A DNA stretch of 64,000 nucleotides from Novosphingobium lindaniclasticum LE124 (GTDB taxonomy: Bacteria > Pseudomonadota > Alphaproteobacteria > Sphingomonadales > Sphingomonadaceae), in NCBI RefSeq assembly GCF_000445125.1, contig NZ_ATHL01000046.1:1-64000 (forward strand). The letters are read 5' to 3'. Position numbers and translations under genes: made by a program. The notes below the pieces were generated by a model. The model was not told where the DNA came from. It saw only the letters and a program-made list of their open reading frames with translations, and made no database searches. This document shows, piece by piece, positions 27,783 to 36,220 of the stretch. Position 1 is the first letter of the stretch. Every line of letters starts with the position of its first letter.

Positions 27783-28325
27783 TCAGGCGCCGTCCCGCTC
27801 GGCGGCCAGGACGTCGGCGGCGGCACCGGCGGCGCGGGCTGCGGAGTCCGCGGCGGAGTCGCGTCCGGGAGCCGGTCGGGCCATTGCGGGGCGGGGCGGG
27901 CTCTGCTGCGGTAGGTAACCGCGCGGGCCGGGGGGCAAAAAGCGCGGCGCCTGCTGCGAAGGTGCTGCGATGAAGGGGCGTTCGTCGGAAGCGTCGTCAT
28001 CCTCATCGCTCCAGCGGGGAGCGCCGGCCGATCCTTCATCGTCCACCCAGCCGGGGCCGCCGAGTATGACCATGCGGCCACGCGACGGGCCGAACCCGGC
28101 ATTTTCCGGCTCGCCGTCTTCCTCGGAATCAAAGTCGGTTCCGGGCAGCGCGTAGGCCGTATCGTCAGGCTCACCATAGGCCGGTCGGGCCGCGCCACGG
28201 TGTTCACCGCCAAGCGCGTAAGCGTCCGGATACTTCTGCATCTTGCCCGTGGTCATACCTGCCACGACCACGCCTGCGCCGATTCCGCCCGCTGCCAGAA
28301 CCAGGAACCACTTGCCGAAACCCAT
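27783..28325 (-). CDS. hypothetical single-TM protein with disordered acidic/proline-rich tail
   Basis: A 180-aa protein starting MGFGKWFLVLAAGGIGAG, a single N-terminal membrane segment. The rest is hydrophilic and low-complexity: acidic stretches (DSEEDGEPEN, SDEDDDASDE) and a Pro/Ala-rich tail. The ATG at 28325 has GGAG just upstream; an upstream in-frame Met at 28382 is less likely. No domain is recognised. It converges on the NTF2-like gene with only 18 bp between stops. Confidence 0.65.
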   Translation of the reverse strand: MGFGKWFLVLAAGGIGAGVVVAGMTTGKMQKYPDAYALGGEHRGAARPAYGEPDDTAYALPGTDFDSEEDGEPENAGFGPSRGRMVILGGPGWVDDEGSAGAPRWSDEDDDASDERPFIAAPSQQAPRFLPPGPRGYLPQQSPPRPAMARPAPGRDSAADSAARAAGAAADVLAAERDGA

Positions 28326-28462
28326 CTCAACTCCGCATCGCGCCAACGTCTCTATCCAATATAGGACTAATCGAGCTTCCATGTCGGCAGGGTGAATGTC
28401 CCCGGACTTATACGGAGGCGCGTGACAAGCAACCGTTCATATCCCAGTGACATGGTGAACGC

Positions 28463-28861
28463 ATGTTTACGAAACGGTCAGACGCCTATTCGCTCACGCC
28501 ATGCTGGTTCTCCCGCGTGCACGAGCCTGATGGGCGACGAGAGCGGGACGAGGACGGAACGCTCGTCTGCACATGCCGCTATTGCCGCAAGCGAATCCGC
28601 TCACGCGAAGGCAAGACCTGGAGCCTTGCAGACGGTCTCGATCTGGATGCGCTGGCCGCTTCGTGCATCTCCAGCCACTTCAGCGTCGTGGACGTGGAGG
28701 AAGGCATGGTGCTGGCGCGCTACAAGATCCCGCCCGGATCCGACGGATCGGCGATCGCGGAAATGGAAGCGACGATCGCCGCGAAGCATGGGGTAGAAGC
28801 AGGGGGCGACGTCGAGATCCGCCTCGTGCGTCACGAGGACATGTTGCAAAAGCGGCACTGA
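28463..28861 (+). CDS. hypothetical protein with CxCxxC motif
   Basis: A 132-aa protein of unknown function. Residues 36-41 read CTCRYC, with a further Cys14 and Cys69, so a small metal-binding site is possible. The C-terminal half (VEEGMVLARYKIPPGSDG, then VEIRLVRHEDML) looks like a compact alpha/beta unit. The ATG at 28463 lacks a strong ribosome site. A bidirectional hairpin follows the stop. Confidence 0.6.
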   Translation: MFTKRSDAYSLTPCWFSRVHEPDGRRERDEDGTLVCTCRYCRKRIRSREGKTWSLADGLDLDALAASCISSHFSVVDVEEGMVLARYKIPPGSDGSAIAEMEATIAAKHGVEAGGDVEIRLVRHEDMLQKRH

Positions 28862-28875
28862 GCGGCTGCGCATAC

Positions 28876-28914
28876 GAAAAGGGCGCCTTCCCCGAAGGGA
28901 AAGCGCCCTCTTTC
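28876..28914. terminator. bidirectional hairpin terminator
   Basis: AGGGCGC (28880-28886) pairs with GCGCCCT (28903-28909), extended by GAAA/TTTC arms. A-rich and T-rich flanks serve the two convergent genes ending at 28861 and 28930. Confidence 0.7.
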
Positions 28915-28929
28915 GTCAGGGATGAACCC

Positions 28930-29211
28930 TTACTGCGCGGTCACGCCGGCCAGAGCGCCCTTGGCGTCGGCAAGGCGGAAATTGACGTTGCGCGAGTTGT
29001 AGGTGCCGGTGACGCGGTTGCCCGACACGTAGAGGCGGAACGGAACCTGGCCCGACGCGGTGCCCTGGATCACGGTAACCTTGCCCTTCTGCTCGGTCGT
29101 GTAGTTGTAGTGCACGCCGTCGTGCGAGAAATCGCGGGCATCTTCAGCGTGAGCGGCAGTGGTGGCGACAGCAGCAAGAGCGGCGCCCATGGCGAAAACG
29201 GTCTTCAGCAT
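28930..29211 (-). CDS. small secreted protein
   Basis: A 93-aa protein with a Sec signal peptide (MLKTVFAMGAALAAVATTAAHA, cleavage before EDAR). A ~70-residue beta-rich mature part follows, ending in RLADAKGALAGVTAQ. AAGGA lies just upstream of the ATG at 29211. No family is recognised. A perfect 15-bp palindrome lies about 54 bp upstream of the start and may be its operator. Confidence 0.7.
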   Translation of the reverse strand: MLKTVFAMGAALAAVATTAAHAEDARDFSHDGVHYNYTTEQKGKVTVIQGTASGQVPFRLYVSGNRVTGTYNSRNVNFRLADAKGALAGVTAQ

Positions 29212-29264
29212 GGCAAAATCCTTGGTCTGGACGATAGGAGATTGCCTTGGGGCACCCCTTATCT

Positions 29265-29279
29265 TGTTGCAGTGCAACA
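29265..29279. promoter_or_regulatory. 15-bp palindrome upstream of small secreted protein gene
   Basis: TGTTGCA-G-TGCAACA is a perfect inverted repeat centred on 29272, 54 bp before the start codon at 29211. Its TTGC...GCAA form resembles alphaproteobacterial PhaR-type operators as I recall them; that identification is tentative. Confidence 0.5.
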
Positions 29280-29528
29280 TGTAGATCTGACATCGCTGCC
29301 GCAATGGAATTACTTGCCACTGGGATTGCACAAACTGCAACTGTTGAACTTTGCTCCGCGAAAGAGGGCTTTAGCACGATATGGGCTGCGCCATGGCTGC
29401 TTCCCTGATGGCAAATTTCGTGAGATCGGGCGCCGAGCGGCATTTTGTTGCCGGCGAATCACGCATCGTCAGCGGCGTTCATCATCCGGCCGATTGCGTG
29501 CTTCGCGCAGGGCGATTAGCCTGACGCC

Positions 29529-29993
29529 ATGACAGCCCCCGCCCTGATTTCCCGTCGCTTGCCGGCTTTAGCGGCCCTTTGTGCATTGTACGCCTGCCAG
29601 GACGGGGCGAAGAACATGCCCGGCGATGCGCAGGATCATACGCCATTCAGCGCCATATCGGCCGATGAAACAGTCCGGTTCGCGGGCACGGAACCGTTCT
29701 GGAGCGGAGATGTGTCCGCCGGTCGGTTGACCTACAAGACTCCGGAAAACCCCATCGGCGAGACCCTGGCGGTCAGCCGTTTCGCTGGTCGCGGCGGTCT
29801 TTCGTTCAGCGGCGAGCGCGACGGCGCCTTGCTGACGCTGGCGATTGCTCCCGGGCCGTGCAGCGACGGCATGTCCGATCGCAGCTACCCTTTCGCCGCC
29901 ATGCTGAAGCACGGGGAGGAGACGCGCAGCGGCTGCGCCTGGACCGATCGTCAGCGCCCCACGGGCGAAGGCTCGGCCGCCGAGAGGCGCTGA
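29529..29993 (+). CDS. COG3650-type lipoprotein
   Basis: A 154-aa predicted lipoprotein: a signal with lipobox LYAC (Cys23), then FAGTEPFWSGDVSAGRLTYKTPEN and MSDRSYPFAAML. Both are hallmarks of a small envelope-protein family (COG3650) found in many proteobacteria. The family is associated with the cell envelope but its function is not established. The start is ATG 29529. Two late cysteines probably form a disulphide. Confidence 0.75.
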   Translation: MTAPALISRRLPALAALCALYACQDGAKNMPGDAQDHTPFSAISADETVRFAGTEPFWSGDVSAGRLTYKTPENPIGETLAVSRFAGRGGLSFSGERDGALLTLAIAPGPCSDGMSDRSYPFAAMLKHGEETRSGCAWTDRQRPTGEGSAAERR

Positions 29994-30002
29994 GATTACG
30001 CC

Positions 30003-30140
30003 CTAGTCCAGACGATGACCGGATTGCGCTGCGGCGACGACGACGGGGACATCCGCGTCGCTGCCCGCCGGCAGGCAGGCGCCTGCCAGCAAACCGATCG
30101 CGATCGCACCTAGCACGGCCGCGGCGACATTGATCTTCAT
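30003..30140 (-). CDS. 45-aa predicted secreted/lipoprotein-like peptide
   Basis: A short ORF encoding 45 aa that starts MKINVAAAVLGAIAIGLLAG, followed by ACLPAGSDADVPVVVAAAQ. It has a basic N-terminus, a hydrophobic core and a GAC sequence that could be a lipobox (Cys22). GGAG lies upstream, though a little far from the ATG. It sits in the same orientation as, and downstream of, the PhnA-like gene. No homology is claimed; the signal-peptide-like composition is the only evidence. Confidence 0.5.
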   Translation of the reverse strand: MKINVAAAVLGAIAIGLLAGACLPAGSDADVPVVVAAAQSGHRLD

Positions 30141-30225
30141 CGGCAATGGGTTTCTCCGCTTGCCCCGTCCGATCCTCTAAACGCCCCGTCGATCAGGCTG
30201 TTCCAAACCCGGCCGCCAGATCCAT

Positions 30226-30534
30226 TCAGCGTTTGCGGACGAATTCGGCGCGCAGCACCAGTCCCTTGATGCCCGGATACTTGCAATCGATCTCCTGCGG
30301 ATCGCCAGTGAGACGGATCGACTTGATGAGCGTGCCTTGCTTCAGGGTCTGCCCGGCGCCCTTGACGTCGAGATCCTTGATCAGCGTGACCTGGTCTCCG
30401 TCCGCCAGAATATTGCCGACCGCATCGCGCACTTCGACGCTGTTCTCGGCAGCGCGTTTTCCGGCCAGTTCGGAGGCGGGCATCCATTCGCCGCTGTCTT
30501 CATCGTAAACGTAGTCTTCGTCGTCGCCTGCCAT
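30226..30534 (-). CDS. PhnA/YjdM domain protein
   Basis: A 102-aa protein whose C-terminal two thirds match the PhnA (YjdM) C-terminal domain: VRDAVGNILADGDQVTLIKDLDVKG and LKQGTLIKSIRLT. The N-terminal zinc-ribbon of full-length PhnA is missing; in its place is an acidic DDEDYVYDEDSGEW segment. AAGGA precedes the ATG. Despite the old name these proteins are not firmly linked to phosphonate use, and no phn genes are nearby. Confidence 0.85.
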   Translation of the reverse strand: MAGDDEDYVYDEDSGEWMPASELAGKRAAENSVEVRDAVGNILADGDQVTLIKDLDVKGAGQTLKQGTLIKSIRLTGDPQEIDCKYPGIKGLVLRAEFVRKR

Positions 30535-30670
30535 GTCGGTCCTTCCAGCGAGACCGGCTCCATCGAACCGGCTCTTCAGGCTGGGGCCATGGCAGGCGAC
30601 GGAAGGCTTTCCTAGCGCATTCTCATCCCTGACTGCCTGAGCGACGGGACGAGCGCGGTACGCAGAGCGC

Positions 30671-31099
30671 TCAGCTCTCGAGCGACTTTTCGAGCGTGAT
30701 CTCGCAGTTCAGCAATTTCGAGATCGGGCAACCCGCCTTGGCTTCGTCGGCAAGCCTTTCGAAATCTTCGGCGCTGATGCCGGGCACACTGGCCTTGAGG
30801 GTGAGCGCCGACTTGGTAACTGCAAAGCCGCCGTCCGCGCTGTCGAGCGTGACCGTGCACTGCGTGTCCAGGGTGCCGTCCGCGAAGCCGGCCTTGGCCA
30901 GCGCGAAGCTGGTGGCCATGGTGAAGCAGGCGGCGTGGGCGGCGGCGATCAGTTCCTCGGGATTGGTGCCGGGCTGGCCCTCGAACCGCGTGCCGAAGCC
31001 GTAAGGCTGGTCGCTCAACACGCCCGAGCGGGTCGTGATCGCGCCTTTGCCGCCCTTGCCGAGGCCCGAATAACGTGCGGAAGCGGTGTTCGTGGTCAT
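30671..31099 (-). CDS. OsmC/OhrA family peroxiredoxin-like protein
   Basis: A 142-aa OsmC-family protein with both family cysteines: HAACFTM near the middle (the peroxidatic Cys in the EELIAAAHAACFTM motif) and GCPISKLL near the end. These proteins reduce organic hydroperoxides in the cytoplasm. AAAGGAC supports the ATG at 31099 over an in-frame Met 11 codons upstream. Sequence features fit the OsmC rather than the Ohr branch (SARYSGLGKGGKGAITT start). Confidence 0.9.
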   Translation of the reverse strand: MTTNTASARYSGLGKGGKGAITTRSGVLSDQPYGFGTRFEGQPGTNPEELIAAAHAACFTMATSFALAKAGFADGTLDTQCTVTLDSADGGFAVTKSALTLKASVPGISAEDFERLADEAKAGCPISKLLNCEITLEKSLES

Positions 31100-31253
31100 G
31101 CTTCGTGTCCTTTCCTGGGGTCGTGATTGCATGAAGGGCTTCGCGCATAGGGGCGAAGCGGGTTCTCAGTGCGGGGCAACGCGGGATGGCGAGGGCCGTT
31201 CCCGATCCGCATCCTTGTCCAGGAAAGCGGTGCTGGAGGCAATCGGCCGGGGC

Positions 31254-31484
31254 TCAGGCGGCGCAGAGGGCTGTTCTTGCAAGAACCCCGGCTTTCGCGG
31301 ATGCAGCATCATGCTTCTTCCAGGCGCGTTCATGGAACCAGAAGGCTACCGCGTTGATGCAGGGCTCCACAAGAGCGATCCCGCCTGCGAGGGCAAGAGA
31401 ACCCGTCATGACATAGGCTACGCTGAAGCCTACGGTCAGGTGAAGGCACAAGTAGGTGAGAGTCTTCGTAAGGTCGCGGGGCAC
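31254..31484 (-). CDS. DUF2061 membrane protein
   Basis: A 76-aa protein with two hydrophobic segments and the DUF2061 pattern: KTLTYLCLHLTVGFSVAYVM, then ALVEPCINAVAFWFHERAW. The start is a GTG at 31484, with AAAGGA eight bases upstream; a longer TTG start at 31526 is less likely. Function unknown. Confidence 0.8.
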   Translation of the reverse strand: MPRDLTKTLTYLCLHLTVGFSVAYVMTGSLALAGGIALVEPCINAVAFWFHERAWKKHDAASAKAGVLARTALCAA

Positions 31485-32072
31485 GGGCAATTCCTTTCGC
31501 AATGCGGAATAGAGCAAGCCCGGCAACGGCGGCCAATGATCGCTTCCGATTTCATTGATCGGCTGCTATATGTCCAGGCCAAGAGGCGGCCTGCGAACCG
31601 CCGGGAAGAGGATGCTGTCATGAAGCTGTCGCGGATGGCACGCAGGCGGGCGGAAGGCCTTGCGATGAACGTGCGAGGATGCCAGCCATGACGGATGCCT
31701 CTTCATGCGAGACAATCCGGTTCCCCGAGCGGACGATCTCGCCCTCGTTCGGCGCAAGCAGGCGCTCTACCTTGCCGGGTGACGGCGAGGCAAAGGCACC
31801 TGTTGGCCGGATGATGGGCGGGTCGTCTCTCGGGTGGTTTCGGGAACGATACGGCGCGCGGAGCGATCGATGGGGCCTTGGTGAGGTTCCGGCGCAAGCT
31901 GGCCTGACCACAGGGAGGGCATGCGGCCCAGGCTGAGGGAAGGGAGAAGATCAAGGCGCGTCGAACCCGTTTCGGCGCGTCTTGACGCAAGCGCGTCGCG
32001 GGTCCCCGGATTTGTCGCCATGACGGATCTTTACGGGCTGGACCGACTTGGTGCGCCGCAGCATAAGGCCGC
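31485..32072. other. 588-bp intergenic region
   Basis: Several open frames cross this region on both strands, but none combines a ribosome site with protein-like composition. No RNA gene or mobile element is recognised. Confidence 0.4.
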
Positions 32073-32384
32073 ATGGAATTCGTCCACCACTATGAGCGCG
32101 CGATCTCCTGGATCGTCGCGCAGTGCCCCGCTCCCGACAAGTTCGCCCATACTTATGCCGGTCTCACGATCTGGCTGCTCACGGCCATCGTGATGAAGAA
32201 GAAGCTCAGTTCCGCCTGGCCGCTGGCGATGGTCGTGATCTTCGAAGCCGCGAACGAATATATCGATCGCCTGGCGCACGGTTCCTGGAACTGGCCGGAC
32301 ACCACGCGCGACATCATCGCGACGCTGTTCTGGCCTTTCGTGATTTCGCTGGCGATGCGCCTGAGACCAGCCATCCGCGGCTGA
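32073..32384 (+). CDS. small hypothetical membrane protein
   Basis: A 103-aa protein with about three hydrophobic segments (AGLTIWLLTAIVM, AWPLAMVVIFEAANEYI, IIATLFWPFVISLAMRL). The conserved-looking pattern PDKFAHTYAGL...EAANEYIDRL...W.DTTRDI resembles VanZ-like/DUF2279-type small membrane proteins, where a His and acidic residues sit near membrane faces. AAGG lies just before the ATG. It converges on the capsule gene at 32429. Confidence 0.7.
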   Translation: MEFVHHYERAISWIVAQCPAPDKFAHTYAGLTIWLLTAIVMKKKLSSAWPLAMVVIFEAANEYIDRLAHGSWNWPDTTRDIIATLFWPFVISLAMRLRPAIRG

Positions 32385-32428
32385 GCCGGATCCGACTCAG
32401 CGGGTTCTGACTCAGGCGGGACTGGCAC

Positions 32429-34066
32429 CTATCGCCGCGCGATCCATTCGATCAACCGGTTCAACCTTCCTTGTGCTTCACGCAGGCGGATCAGCGGCGA
32501 TCGTACTTCGGCCTGCCCCCCCGCGATCCTGTCCACCAGCGTCTCCGGGCCACAGGGCAGCCGGGTAACCGGATCGAGATAGCGGGGATAGAGGATCAGC
32601 GTCGCCGCGACGAGTTCGTCCAGGCTGCGGCGACGGGTCCGGCGAGCGGGCACCGCGCCAAGGTCCCGCGTCAGGCCCCAGCCGGCGTAGAAGGGGACGC
32701 CGTGAGTCACCACTTCGCGGCCGCGCATGAGGGCTTCGAACCCGGCGAGCGAAGTCAGGACGTGTACGGCGTCCACCCGGTCGAGCAGGGCGGCGATCGA
32801 GGACGTGCGGTCGATCTCGTCCGCGAATTCCAGCGCGATGGGGTCCGGGATGCGCCCCTTGCGATGGCCCGCCTCGACGTCAGGGTGCGGTTTGAAGACG
32901 ATGGTGGCGCCGGGCTCCTGCGCCCTTGCGCGGCGCAGCAGTTCCATATTATCGAGCCCGCCGCCGCCCCGCAGAACCGATCGGTCGTCCCCGACTTGCC
33001 CAGTGACCAGCACGAGCTTGCGCCCGGCACTGCGGGCGTTCTTCTCGGCATTCTGCCGATGCGTGCTGTCCTGACCATATTTGCTGATGCCGCCGGATAC
33101 GAGCCGCTCGCGCAAGGCGGCGGCGCGTTGGAGGACCGCTTCGGGGATTGTAGCGCTCTGAAGGATGATCTCCAGTTCACTGGCTTGCGCGGGGTCGAAA
33201 TGCGGTCCCCGGGCATCGACCACGATCGACAGCGGCGGCACGCAATTGGCGCCAAGGCCCGTCGAGCGGATCATGCCGTCTTCGATTTCGCCAATGTGGA
33301 CGCCGCTTGCTTCCAGCGCCCTGAGAGTGTCGGCATCGCTGCGGGCGATCCAGGCAAGGGCGAGCGAGGCGCCGGCCGGCGGCAGGGCCTTATCGGCATG
33401 CCGCACCGGCCCTGAGCCGTCCCACAGCAGGTTGTCCGCCGTGATCCGCTTCCAACGGGCGATGCCATAGACGGCCGCGACATCGCGGTTGGCGTCGATC
33501 AGGGTCCGCCAGCCGGCCAGCAGATCGATGGCCTGGACGGCGCCGAGCGTGGCCCCGCCGAAGGGATCGCGGTAGGTCCAGCGGGAAAGTTCGGCGGAAA
33601 CGACGTCTTCGAGCGCGCCCGGATCGGCAAGAGCGGCGAAGCGTCCGTCGCCCACTGGCTCGACCCTGCACCCGGACAGCGCGGCGACGAGCAGCAGTTC
33701 GTCGTCGGCATCGGCAACGACGAGATGCGTTCCTGCACAGGCCGTCCAGGGATCGCAGTTCGCAGGGAGGGAGGGGAGCCCTTCAAGACCGGCGATGCGT
33801 CCCCGAGTGACCGACCGATCCAGCACACCCCGGCGCTGGAGATCGGCTCGCGTCGTCCCATGAGCCGCAACAAGAACGTCGCGTCCTTGCGGCAGCGCCG
33901 CCTGGGCTCCCCAGAAAGCGCCGCCAACGCGGGCGGCGCGGAGAGCTTGAGCCAGCTCTTTTCCGGTCGTTTGGCTTCGGGCCGGTCCTGCCCCGGCCAG
34001 AGTTTGGGCCAGGGGCGGAGCGCGATGGCCGGGAAAGGGGGGGATGCGGAGGAAGGCAGGGGTCAT
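32429..34066 (-). CDS. KpsC-like capsule beta-Kdo transferase
   Basis: A 545-aa capsule polysaccharide biosynthesis protein of the KpsC/KpsS family, which adds beta-Kdo linkers to the lipid anchor of group-2-type capsules. The C-terminal module has the family motifs FKPHPDVEAGHRKG and SLAGFEALMRGREVVTHG followed by PFYAGWGLTRD. The central part (FDPAQASELEIIL, LRERLVSGGISKYG) is typical of KpsC. It is shorter than E. coli KpsC (~675 aa), and the N-terminal GT module looks reduced. The ATG at 34066 overlaps the stop of the upstream phosphatase gene (ATGA). Kdo synthesis genes lie nearby (kdsD, kdsB, kdsA). Confidence 0.85.
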   Translation of the reverse strand: MTPAFLRIPPFPGHRAPPLAQTLAGAGPARSQTTGKELAQALRAARVGGAFWGAQAALPQGRDVLVAAHGTTRADLQRRGVLDRSVTRGRIAGLEGLPSLPANCDPWTACAGTHLVVADADDELLLVAALSGCRVEPVGDGRFAALADPGALEDVVSAELSRWTYRDPFGGATLGAVQAIDLLAGWRTLIDANRDVAAVYGIARWKRITADNLLWDGSGPVRHADKALPPAGASLALAWIARSDADTLRALEASGVHIGEIEDGMIRSTGLGANCVPPLSIVVDARGPHFDPAQASELEIILQSATIPEAVLQRAAALRERLVSGGISKYGQDSTHRQNAEKNARSAGRKLVLVTGQVGDDRSVLRGGGGLDNMELLRRARAQEPGATIVFKPHPDVEAGHRKGRIPDPIALEFADEIDRTSSIAALLDRVDAVHVLTSLAGFEALMRGREVVTHGVPFYAGWGLTRDLGAVPARRTRRRSLDELVAATLILYPRYLDPVTRLPCGPETLVDRIAGGQAEVRSPLIRLREAQGRLNRLIEWIARR

Positions 34067-34908
34067 GCAATCCTCACATCCACGGTCAGCGTCTCGCCCG
34101 CCTGGGCCAGCCGTCTTGCGGACCAATCCCATGCCTCGTCGGTCGTTGCCGCGATCAGGCCCTCGCGCTCGTCGTCGCAGCGATAGGGCGTGCCATCCGG
34201 CCGGGCGGCGCGGCCGCCCGCCTCGTTGAGGAAGACCACGCCCGCAGCATGATCCCATGGCAGGGTGCGGGTGAACAAGGTCACGTCGTGGCCGCCCGTG
34301 GCGATGCGCGGATACTGGTCGGCGGCGCAGCGCGGGCTGTCCACCACTTCGGCGTTCTCGGCCAGGGAGGAGAGCAGCCTGGCCCTGCGGGACTGGTCGG
34401 AAAAGAGGCGGGTGACGGCCACCAGCGGTCGTTCTCGGCCGGACGCGGCGGTGCGGAAAGCCTCCCCGTCGATGCTGGCGCCCTCGCCGGTAAGAGCGGC
34501 GCAGAACCGTCCGGTCAGGGGATCGAGGATCCAGCCGCCGATCGGAACGCCCTGCTCTGCCAGCGCCACGAGCAACCCGAAAGGACCGGTGCCGGCGGCG
34601 AAGTTGGCGGTTCCGTCGAGCGGGTCGATGATCCAGCAGGTCCCGGAACCGAGCCCCGCCAGCAGCTCCGGCTGCTGATGCACGGCCTCTTCGCCGACGA
34701 TCGCGGCGCCCGGTATCAATCCGGCGAGACGGTCGGACAGGATCGCCTCGCATTCCCGGTCAGCTGCGGTCACGGGCTCGCTTTCGCCGGGACGCAGCGC
34801 CTTGTCCGCCACGAGCGCCGCGCCCGCCGTTCCGAATCGCGGCATGACGGCAAGTCGCGCGGCATCGCGCATCGCCTGCTCGACGGCAGGCGTAAGGCTT
34901 CGGTCCAT
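34063..34908 (-). CDS. inositol monophosphatase family phosphatase
   Basis: A 281-aa Mg-dependent phosphatase of the IMPase/CysQ/HisN superfamily. The metal ligands are in place: GEEA (Glu73/74), WIIDPLDGTANF (Asp95, Asp98) and the C-terminal LPWDHAAG. The substrate could be inositol phosphate, PAP or histidinol phosphate; sequence alone does not decide. The start is ATG 34908. It is translationally coupled to the KpsC-like gene, which suggests a role linked to capsule formation, for example a sugar phosphate or PAP removal. Confidence 0.88.
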   Translation of the reverse strand: MDRSLTPAVEQAMRDAARLAVMPRFGTAGAALVADKALRPGESEPVTAADRECEAILSDRLAGLIPGAAIVGEEAVHQQPELLAGLGSGTCWIIDPLDGTANFAAGTGPFGLLVALAEQGVPIGGWILDPLTGRFCAALTGEGASIDGEAFRTAASGRERPLVAVTRLFSDQSRRARLLSSLAENAEVVDSPRCAADQYPRIATGGHDVTLFTRTLPWDHAAGVVFLNEAGGRAARPDGTPYRCDDEREGLIAATTDEAWDWSARRLAQAGETLTVDVRIA

Positions 34909-34942
34909 GGTCAGCAGGTCTCTGTGGCGTCCAAGATTTGGG

Positions 34943-36088
34943 TCACCAATGGCCGAACTCTCCCGCCGTGTCGACACGCAGCGAGGTATAAGGAAGCTGA
35001 ACGTGGTCGAGTACCGAATGGGCGGCCCTGCCGAAGCGAGAGCGGGATTCGCCGAACAGCAGTTCGCCCACGTTCAGCCCGACGCCGAAGAACAGGTGCC
35101 GCTTAGGCTCTATGCCCTTCGCCCGGTCGCTGTTGAGGAAGTCCGAGGCGTAGTATCCGACCTGGAGATCGAGGTAGCGCAGCGGCGTCTCGCGAAGGCC
35201 CGCGAAGCCGGCGCCCTTGATGGACAGCATGAAGCGCTGCTGCGCGTAATGCTTCTTGCCGACATGGCTGTAGATGCTCTTGTTCGGCATGATCTCGATC
35301 TTGAAAGCCAGCTTCTCCTTCACGCCGGGCACCGCGTTGCGCAGGACCGAGAAGGCCGCGCCAGTGACGTTCATGGCGATGTCCTGCATGGAGTAGCCGC
35401 TATCGGCCTCGATCCCGTCGGAGATTTCGTTGATCGCCATGAACCCTGCGGCCAGCACTCCAGCGGTGAGGGCGTCTCCGGTGGACGCTTCGGTGTTGCG
35501 ATGCAGGCGGGCATGGAGGATGTTGGCGATGAGGTAGGTGTTGAAGGCATGGGTCAGCTTGTCCATGCCGACGTTCGCGGTGTCCTTGCCGAACCAGCCT
35601 TCGTCCTTGAAGTGGAACGGCCGGGTCTCCTTGAACAGCTTCGGCACCGACTGAGCGCCCATGTAGACGGCGAGTATGGCCAGTTCGGTCTTGATCGTGC
35701 CGGCCTGCTGGAAGAAGCCGCGATATCGCGCCTCGTCTCGCGGGACATGGCCGGAGCGATCCAGGCTGGAGCCTGTTTCGGGCTTCTCGATGGAGAGGCC
35801 GGGCGAGCCCGCTAGGTTCTCGGCTACTACATCCTGATTCCGCAGATCGGCGAGGTCCCAACCCGCCAAGGCTGCATCAGGCCCATCGCACGTCGGTTCC
35901 AGTGCGATACACCCTGACGGCCGGGGGGAAGTGCCGGCGGGAACAAGCGCCGCCATCACCTGGGCGGGAGCTGCCAGCTCGGTCTCGGGAAAGGCCTCCG
36001 CGCCATCAACCGCTTCCGCCCAGGCGCCGGTCACTGGCAGGCAGGCGGCAAGCGTCAGAACGGCGGCGCCGCAGGAGACCGTTCTCAT
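34943..36088 (-). CDS. DUF2279/YfiM-like periplasmic protein
   Basis: A 381-aa protein with a Sec signal (MRTVSCGAAVLTLAACLPVTGAWA). The DUF2279 domain spans about residues 135-255 (DKLTHAFNTYLIANIL, FMAINEISDGIEADSGYSMQD, with conserved acidic/His residues), and the C-terminal third is beta-rich. Length exceeds the short YfiM proteins, as in other alphaproteobacterial members. AGGA precedes the ATG at 36088. It is the first gene of a likely three-gene unit with the phosphatase and the KpsC-like transferase. Confidence 0.8.
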   Translation of the reverse strand: MRTVSCGAAVLTLAACLPVTGAWAEAVDGAEAFPETELAAPAQVMAALVPAGTSPRPSGCIALEPTCDGPDAALAGWDLADLRNQDVVAENLAGSPGLSIEKPETGSSLDRSGHVPRDEARYRGFFQQAGTIKTELAILAVYMGAQSVPKLFKETRPFHFKDEGWFGKDTANVGMDKLTHAFNTYLIANILHARLHRNTEASTGDALTAGVLAAGFMAINEISDGIEADSGYSMQDIAMNVTGAAFSVLRNAVPGVKEKLAFKIEIMPNKSIYSHVGKKHYAQQRFMLSIKGAGFAGLRETPLRYLDLQVGYYASDFLNSDRAKGIEPKRHLFFGVGLNVGELLFGESRSRFGRAAHSVLDHVQLPYTSLRVDTAGEFGHW

Positions 36089-36220
36089 AGGCAATTTTTC
36101 CTAAAATCCACCCCGCGGCACCGATCAAGAAAGTTGACGATCAGAATATCATGAAATCGGTTGCCATCGACCGGTCATAGGGGGCATGTCGGCTCCCCCG
36201 AAATTGGTAGCCCACTGCTT

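Noticed and set aside
31618..31911. 97-codon minus-strand ORF between the DUF2061 and 32073 genes
   Set aside because: No ribosome site and no protein-like pattern; overlaps similar ORFs on the other strand.
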